Shown piece after piece: positions 58,667 through 64,000 of a stretch of DNA of 64,000 bases (its first letter is position 1; every line of letters begins with the position of its first letter). The DNA is taken from positions 1,612,001 through 1,676,000 of the forward strand of contig NZ_CP109104.1 of the NCBI RefSeq assembly GCF_035917675.1, read 5' to 3'. The position numbers and the translations under genes were made by a program. This DNA is from Streptomyces sp. NBC_01775. GTDB taxonomy: Bacteria; Actinomycetota; Actinomycetes; Streptomycetales; Streptomycetaceae. The notes beneath the pieces are model-generated. The model was not told the DNA's origin. It did not search any database and worked only from the letters and a program-made list of their open reading frames with translations.

Positions 58667-59359
58667 ATGAGGGAACGGATCATCGCCGCGTGTGACGGGG
58701 CGTCAAAGGGCAATCCCGGGCCGGCGGCCTGGGCGTGGGTCGTCGCGGGTGCGGATGGCGAGGTGTCGTCCTGGGAGGCGGGCCCGCTGGGCCGGGCGAC
58801 GAACAACGTGGCGGAGCTGACCGCGCTCCGGGAGCTGCTGACCGCGACCGATCCCGCTCTCGGGCTGGAGGTGCGGATGGATTCGCAGTACGCGATGAAG
58901 GCGGTCACGACCTGGTTGCCCGGGTGGCGCCGCAAGGGCTGGAAGACCTCCTCGGGGACGCCCGTGGCCAACCGCGACCTGGTGGTGGCCATCGACGAGC
59001 TGCTGGCCGAGCGGGACGTGAAGTTCGTCTATACCCCAGCTCACCAGGTCGACGGGGATCCGCTGAACGCGGCGGCCGACAGCGCGGCCAGTCACACCGC
59101 TCGCACCCAGCAGGCGGCCGGCTCCGCGGCCGGAGACGCGCTTCCGCCGCCCGAGCCGCCGCAGAGCGCGCCACGGAAGCGACGGGCGGGGCAGACTCGG
59201 CGCACGGCGGACTCGGGCTCCTCGCGTGGATCGGTCAAGGCGAAGTTCCCTGGCCGCTGCCGCTGCGGCCAGGCGTACCCCAAGGGCGAGGAGATCACGA
59301 AGAACCCCGACGGCTGGGGGCACCCCGGCTGCGTCACCGCCGACGCCGCAGCCCGGTAG
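58667..59359 (+). CDS. rnhA: Ribonuclease HI with a C-terminal zinc-like tail
   Basis: 230 residues. The catalytic domain (1-145) has ACDGASKGNPGPAAWAWVV with Asp10, NNVAELTALRELL with Glu50, MDSQYAMKAVTTW with Asp72, VYTPAHQVDGDPLNAAADSAA with His126 and Asp138, a complete RNase HI site that cleaves RNA in RNA-DNA hybrids. A linker of Pro/Ser/Arg residues (about 150-190) leads to a tail FPGRCRCGQAYPKGEEITKNPDGWGHPGC with Cys198, Cys200, His219 and Cys222, a possible zinc site. The tail could bind nucleic acid or partner proteins. It stands alone. Confidence 0.93.
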   Translation: MRERIIAACDGASKGNPGPAAWAWVVAGADGEVSSWEAGPLGRATNNVAELTALRELLTATDPALGLEVRMDSQYAMKAVTTWLPGWRRKGWKTSSGTPVANRDLVVAIDELLAERDVKFVYTPAHQVDGDPLNAAADSAASHTARTQQAAGSAAGDALPPPEPPQSAPRKRRAGQTRRTADSGSSRGSVKAKFPGRCRCGQAYPKGEEITKNPDGWGHPGCVTADAAAR

Positions 59360-59596
59360 CCGTCCGGGCGAGTTCCGGGACCGCGCAGGCGGGGCGGGAG
59401 GCGGCGACCGCTGCCTCCCGTCTGGACGCGGCGGGACGGCGCGACCTGGGAACGGAGCAGAGAACCGGTGTCGCTGTCAGCAGGTCCCGACATCAGCCGG
59501 ACCGTGAACAGGCCCAGGCCCCCCACTGTCAGCTCGGCCGGACTCCACCTGGCAGACAACGCCCTCCGGTCAGCACGCCGACCTCCAAGAGCCGCG

Positions 59597-60040
59597 CTAA
59601 TCCGAGTTCTCCCATACGAGGACTCCGGGACCGTCGGGTGTCACAACCGGGACCCATGCCTCGTCGACCTCGGACAGGCGGGACTCGTCGAGGCTCAGTG
59701 GGGCAGGGAACGGGTCCTCCTGGTTCGCGGAGCCGTAGACGTGGAACGCAGCCGCGGTCCTCAGCCGGTCGAGGAGCCCCTCCGGCCAGACCAGCCGTCC
59801 GGCTCCCTGCCCCTTCAGCTCGCCCACGAAAATTTCCTTCAGCGCGTCGTCCAGATCCCGCCCGAACACGGGAATCAGGTATCCCTCCTGCTCGAACGGG
59901 ACACAGCCGACCCCGCCTCCCTGGACCTGGTAGACCACCCCGGTCGGCGCCGCCACGATGACGAACACCCAGCCTTGGCCCGACCCTGTCCCGTCCGGGT
60001 CGAGAAAGATGTAGCGCCTGTTGTCCCCGGTATCAGCCAT
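59597..60040 (-). CDS. DUF6210-type hypothetical protein
   Basis: 147 residues from the ATG at 60038-60040, chosen over a start 8 codons upstream by the position of conserved NRRYIFLDPDG. QGWVFVIVAAPTGVVYQVQGGGVGCVPFEQEGYLIPVFGRDLDDALKEIFVGELKGQG and GLLDRLRTAAAFHVYGSANQEDPFPAPLSLDESRLSEVDEAWVPVVTPDGPGVLVWENSD fit the DUF6210 family, whose function is unknown. Predicted mostly beta. No operon partner. Confidence 0.6.
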   Translation of the reverse strand: MADTGDNRRYIFLDPDGTGSGQGWVFVIVAAPTGVVYQVQGGGVGCVPFEQEGYLIPVFGRDLDDALKEIFVGELKGQGAGRLVWPEGLLDRLRTAAAFHVYGSANQEDPFPAPLSLDESRLSEVDEAWVPVVTPDGPGVLVWENSD

Positions 60041-60448
60041 GGCCGGCAGCGTCGCACACGGCAAGGCCCCTGTCGCAGGAGTGTCCGTAAGAGAGGTCCT
60101 GGGCTCTGTGGGGGCTCGCGGTCCGCCGCGCGATCGGCGTCACCAAGCCACGGGGGCCGTGAAGACGAGTTCATGGTTCAGTCCATATCCGTTCACCATG
60201 ACGTCTCACAACAGCGCTATTCAGCCAGTTATCCGGGACGTTGAATATTGTAATACGAAGACACCGGGACGCATATTCCTCAGTAATGCGGTCGCATATT
60301 CCGGCAAAGAACTCACCTCAAGACACTCAATTAATGGGAAACAGTCTTCTCAATCCGGTGGTTCTGAGCAGGATCCATGAGGGCGTGGATGCATCATGCA
60401 TCGACGCGTTTTCAACCTCGGATGCGGCAAAACCTGAAAGGGGCCAGC
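60041..60448. other. Low-GC control region of the nitrate reductase operon
   Basis: 408 bp without a gene. From about 60180 to 60360 the GC content falls well below the rest of the window. Two CCGGGACG copies (60233-60240, 60264-60271), 31 bp apart, each precede an ATATT; a perfect odd palindrome GATGCATCATGCATC lies at 60388-60402. GAAAGGGG at 60436-60443 is the ribosome-binding site. An oxygen- or nitrate-responsive regulator is expected here, but I could not match a published box. Confidence 0.6.
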
Positions 60449-63400
60449 GTGGTGAGGCGTGGCGGATCTCGAAAGCGGGCCGAGGAGGCGGCGGACGCGG
60501 CAGCCGAACGACTGCTACAGGCAGGGAAGTTGCTGCGCAGGGCGCCGGCCACCGCGGACCTACGCGCGGTGTTCCGTACGGATCAGGCCACCAATGACGC
60601 TCCGTACCGCGAACGTTGGGCGCACGACAAGATGGTGCGCTCGACCCACGGCGTGAACTGCACCGGTTCCTGCTCGTGGAATGTGTATGTCAAAGACGGA
60701 ATCATCGCCTGGGAAACACAGGCGACCGACTATCCCACGACCGGCCCCGACCGCCCGGAGTACGAGCCACGGGGATGTCCGCGCGGAGCCTCATTCTCCT
60801 GGTACACCTATTCACCCACACGGGTGCGTTATCCGCATGCGCGCGGCGTCCTGATCGAGATGTTCCGGGAGGAAAAGGCGCGGCTCGGAGACCCGGTCGC
60901 CGCATGGGCGGAGATCACCCAGGACCCCGGCAAGCGGCGGCGCTACCAATCGGCCCGGGGCCGGGGCGGGCTGGTGCGGATCGGCTGGGAGGAGGCGCTG
61001 GAGATCGCGGCGGCGGCTCACGTGCACACCCTCGCCGAGCACGGGCCGGACCGGATCGCGGGGTTCTCCCCGATCCCCGCCATGTCGATGGCCTCGCACG
61101 CCGTCGGTGCCCGCTTCCACGCGCTGATCGGCGCCCCGATGCTCTCCTTCTACGACTGGTACGCGGATCTGCCGGTCGCCTCGCCGCAGGTCTTCGGCGA
61201 CCAGACCGACGTCCCCGAGTCCGGCGACTGGTGGGACGCGGCCTATCTGATGCTGTGGGGCTCCAACGTGCCGGTCACGCGCACGCCCGACGCGCACTGG
61301 ATGACCGAGGCCCGCTACCGGGGCCAGAAGGTCGTCGTCGTCTCGCCGGACTACTCGGACGCCACCAAGTTCGCCGACGAGTGGCTGCACCCGCACCCCG
61401 GCACCGACGGCGCGGTCGCCATGGCCATGGGACATGTGATCCTCACCGAGTGCTTCGTCGAGCGCGAGGTGCCCTACTTCACCGACTACGTCAAGCGCTT
61501 CACCGATCTGCCCTTCCTGGTGGAGCTGGAGCCGTCGGCGGAGGGCGGCGGGGCCGGCCGGCTGCCGGGCCGGATGGTCACCGCCGCCGACCTGGGGCTG
61601 GAGACCGAGGCGGCGGACGCGGCACGGCGCTGGATGCCGGTGCTGGTCGACACGGAAAGCGGCGCCGCCACCGTGCCCAACGGCACGCTCGGCGACCGTT
61701 GGGCCAAGGGCGGCGAGGGCCGCTGGAACCTGGATCTGGGCGACCTGGATCCGCTGTTGAGCCTGCACGAAACGGGCGGGGAGAGCGCCGAGGTGGTGCT
61801 GCCGCGCTTCGACGAGCCGGGGAAGACCGTGCGGCGCGCGGTACCGGTACGCCGTATCGGAGGACGGGTGGTGACCACCGTCTTCGACCTGCTGCTGGCG
61901 CGGTACGGCGTACGGCGGGAGGGCCTTCAGGGGCAGTGGCCGGTCTCCTACGAGGACGCGGCGCTGCCGTGCACGCCGGCCTGGCAGGAGGCGATCACCT
62001 CGGTGCCGGCGGCGGCAGTGGTGCGCGCGGCCCGGGAGTTCGCGCACACGGCCGAGAAGACGCACGGCAGGTGCATGATCGTGATGGGGGCCGGGACCAA
62101 CCACTGGTTCCACTCCGACACCATCTACCGCTCCTTCCTCTCACTGCTGCTGCTCACCGGGTGTCAGGGGGTCAACGGCGGCGGCTGGGCGCACTATGTG
62201 GGCCAGGAGAAGGTGCGCCCGTTCGCGGGCTGGCAGCAGTTGTCGACCGCGTCGGACTGGGCACGGCCCTCCCGGCAGATGGCCGGCACGCCGTACTGGT
62301 ATCTGCACACCGACCAGTGGCGGTACGAGCAGGCACCCGCCGACACGCTCGCCTCACCGGCCGGACGGGGCCTGTTCGCCGGGGCGCACACCGCCGACCT
62401 GGTGGCCCGCTCCGCGCGCCAGGGGTGGATGCCCTCCTACCCCACCTTCGCGGCCAACCCGCTCGACCTGGGACGGCGGGTGCTGGAGTCCGGTGACGAC
62501 CCGGGCCGCTGGGTCGAGGACGAGCAGGCCGCCGGGCGGCTCGGCTTCGCCTGCGAGGACCCGGACGCGCCCGCCAACTGGCCCCGGGTGCTGACCGTGT
62601 GGCGGGCCAACCTGATCGGCTCCTCCGCCAAGGGCAACGAGTTCTTCCTGCGCCACCTGCTCGGCGCCCAGGACAACGCCGAGGCCCAGGACGCCCCGCC
62701 CGATGCCCGGCCACGCGAGGTGGCCTGGCACGAGGAGGCTCCGCGCGGAAAGCTGGACCTGCTGCTCGCGCTGGACTTCCGGATGACGTCCACCACCTTG
62801 TACGCCGACCTGGTGCTGCCCGCCGCCACCTGGTACGAGAAGCACGACCTGTCGAGTACGGACATGCACCCGTTCGTGCACGCCTTCTCCCCCGCGATCA
62901 GCCCGCCGTGGCAGGCGCGTACCGACTTCGAGATCTTCCACGGGCTGGCGGCGAAGCTGAGCGAGCTGGCCGAGGGGCGGCTGGATACCCGGCAGGACCT
63001 GGTCGCCACAGCGCTCCAGCACGACACACCCGACGAGATGCCGCCGCGGGGGCCGACCGGGCCCCGGTACACGCTGGTGGAGCGCGACTACACGGCCGTC
63101 GCCGACCAGTTGGCCGCATTCGGTCCGCGCGCGGACGAGAGCGGCATGCAGGTGCGCGGCGTCACCGTGCACACCCGCGCCGAGAGCCGCTGGCTGTCCG
63201 CACGCTGCGGAACCGCCGCCGGCGGCGCCGCGCGGGGCCGTCCGCTGCTGGATACGGACGTCAAGCTGTGCGAGGCCATCCTGGCCCTGTCGGGGACGAC
63301 CAACGGGCGTATCGCGGCGGAGGGGTTCCGGGCGCTGGCCGAGCGCTGCGGCCCTGACTCGGACCTGGAAGAGCTGGCCGCCGAGGTGGCCGGGCGGCGA

Positions 63401-64000
63401 GTGGTCTTCTCCGACACCCAGGCCCGGCCCGTGCAGGTGGGGGCGAGCTTCGAGTGGTCGGGCAAGGAGGGCCCCGAGCGCCGGTACGCGCCGTTCACGG
63501 TCAACACCGAGCACCGCAAGCCTTGGCACACCCTCACCGGGCGCCAGCACTTCTATCTGGACCACGAGTGGATCGCTGAGTTCGGCGAGCAGCTGCCGGT
63601 CTACCGGCCGCCGCTGGACATGGCGGCCCTGGGCCGGCCGCTCGACGGCCGGGCGCAGGACGCGGGCGCGGACGCGGACGCGGGCGAGCGGTCGGTGGCC
63701 GTGCGGTATCTGACCCCGCACTCGAAGTGGTCCATCCACTCCGAGTACCAGGAGAACCTGCTGATGCAGACCCTCGCGCGGGGCGGCCCTGTGATCTGGC
63801 TCAGCCCGCAGGACGCTCAGGCGGTGGGGGTGGCCGACAACGACTGGATCGAGGCGGTCAACGTCAACGGTGTGGTGGTGGCGCGGGCCGTCGTCTCGCA
63901 CCGGATGCCCGAGGGGACCGTGTTCATGTACCACGTGCAGGAGCGCCTGGTGAACGTGCCCAAGTCCGAGGCGACGGGGCGGCGCGGCGGGGTGCACAAC
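60449..64000 (+). CDS. narG: Respiratory nitrate reductase alpha subunit (3' end outside the window)
   Basis: 1,184 codons are visible from the GTG at 60449; the next codon is also GTG. Full-length NarG is about 1,220-1,250 residues, so only the end is missing. The FS0 iron-sulfur site is exact: His67-x3-Cys71-x3-Cys75-x34-Cys110 in RSTHGVNCTGSCSW and PRGCPRGASF. The molybdenum Asp lies in FYDWYADLPVASPQ; GDQTDVPESGDWWDA and VVVVSPDYSDATKFADEWL follow. NarG holds the bis-MGD cofactor and reduces nitrate on the cytoplasmic face, passing electrons from NarI via NarH. narH, narJ and narI should follow to the right. Confidence 0.96.
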   Translation, partial: MVRRGGSRKRAEEAADAAAERLLQAGKLLRRAPATADLRAVFRTDQATNDAPYRERWAHDKMVRSTHGVNCTGSCSWNVYVKDGIIAWETQATDYPTTGPDRPEYEPRGCPRGASFSWYTYSPTRVRYPHARGVLIEMFREEKARLGDPVAAWAEITQDPGKRRRYQSARGRGGLVRIGWEEALEIAAAAHVHTLAEHGPDRIAGFSPIPAMSMASHAVGARFHALIGAPMLSFYDWYADLPVASPQVFGDQTDVPESGDWWDAAYLMLWGSNVPVTRTPDAHWMTEARYRGQKVVVVSPDYSDATKFADEWLHPHPGTDGAVAMAMGHVILTECFVEREVPYFTDYVKRFTDLPFLVELEPSAEGGGAGRLPGRMVTAADLGLETEAADAARRWMPVLVDTESGAATVPNGTLGDRWAKGGEGRWNLDLGDLDPLLSLHETGGESAEVVLPRFDEPGKTVRRAVPVRRIGGRVVTTVFDLLLARYGVRREGLQGQWPVSYEDAALPCTPAWQEAITSVPAAAVVRAAREFAHTAEKTHGRCMIVMGAGTNHWFHSDTIYRSFLSLLLLTGCQGVNGGGWAHYVGQEKVRPFAGWQQLSTASDWARPSRQMAGTPYWYLHTDQWRYEQAPADTLASPAGRGLFAGAHTADLVARSARQGWMPSYPTFAANPLDLGRRVLESGDDPGRWVEDEQAAGRLGFACEDPDAPANWPRVLTVWRANLIGSSAKGNEFFLRHLLGAQDNAEAQDAPPDARPREVAWHEEAPRGKLDLLLALDFRMTSTTLYADLVLPAATWYEKHDLSSTDMHPFVHAFSPAISPPWQARTDFEIFHGLAAKLSELAEGRLDTRQDLVATALQHDTPDEMPPRGPTGPRYTLVERDYTAVADQLAAFGPRADESGMQVRGVTVHTRAESRWLSARCGTAAGGAARGRPLLDTDVKLCEAILALSGTTNGRIAAEGFRALAERCGPDSDLEELAAEVAGRRVVFSDTQARPVQVGASFEWSGKEGPERRYAPFTVNTEHRKPWHTLTGRQHFYLDHEWIAEFGEQLPVYRPPLDMAALGRPLDGRAQDAGADADAGERSVAVRYLTPHSKWSIHSEYQENLLMQTLARGGPVIWLSPQDAQAVGVADNDWIEAVNVNGVVVARAVVSHRMPEGTVFMYHVQERLVNVPKSEATGRRGGVHN

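Overview
High-GC actinomycete chromosome, most likely Streptomyces or a close relative. The evidence is near-universal G/C in third codon positions, frequent GTG and TTG starts, a complete conservon (CvnA-B-C-D plus cytochrome P450), an ECF41 sigma factor with its carboxymuconolactone-decarboxylase partner, a DUF305/DUF6153 pair, and many divergent regulator/enzyme pairs. No rRNA, tRNA or CRISPR array was seen. Both ends cut genes: hyuB at the left (5' part only) and narG at the right (all but its 3' end).

Layout. 1-7.7 kb: a leftward operon encoding a SIS-domain protein resembling fructosamine-6-phosphate deglycases, a PfkB kinase resembling fructoselysine kinase, and HyuA and HyuB (hydantoinase/oxoprolinase). 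Facing it are a LacI regulator and a DAO-family FAD oxidoreductase, with a double palindromic operator between the arms. This looks like a pathway for glycated amines or amino acids. 7.9-10.9 kb: an HxlR regulator, two poorly characterised proteins and a decayed tract with integrase-like and XRE/TPR-regulator remnants. 10.9-18.4 kb: an XRE/MmyB-like regulator diverging from an FAD monooxygenase and followed by an MFS exporter, an aldo/keto reductase remnant, two intact aldo/keto reductases and a secreted beta-propeller protein. A near-identical 21-bp motif lies upstream of both the regulator and the exporter. 19-20.6 kb: ECF41 sigma factor and AhpD-like protein. 21-27.6 kb: SDR/LysR, a TetX-like monooxygenase, a second SDR and a second XRE/MmyB regulator diverging from an alpha/beta hydrolase.

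27.6-33.9 kb: a VOC remnant, a DEDDh exonuclease, a class IV aminotransferase, an unknown protein, an NAD(P)-binding protein overlapping a frameshifted MpaB-like oxygenase gene, a MarR regulator diverging from a SnoaL-like gene across a 17-bp inverted repeat, and a Sua5/YciO protein. 34-40 kb: envelope genes (DUF305 lipoprotein, DUF6153 protein, D-Ala-D-Ala carboxypeptidase, FG-GAP protein) and an aminoglycoside-type phosphotransferase. 40.3-45.2 kb: an unusual double-module histidine kinase with its NarL-type regulator, then a ProP-type transporter. 45.2-50.4 kb: 2Fe-2S protein, alpha/beta hydrolase, AraC regulator and a DrrAB-like ABC exporter.

50.4-57.3 kb: a conservon whose P450 has EAMW in place of ExxR (as in CYP157), facing away from a 552-residue protein I do not recognise. 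That protein has a Cys cluster and an acidic motif faintly like class I isoprenoid synthases, and it is the best candidate in the window for an undescribed enzyme. 57.4-64 kb: F420/PPOX-type oxidoreductase, CBS-pair protein, RNase HI with a zinc-like tail, a DUF6210-type protein, and narG, the start of a respiratory nitrate reductase operon.

Small tandem duplications recur between genes: three 22-bp two-copy repeats, each with one mismatch, and two 7-bp arrays beside stop codons.
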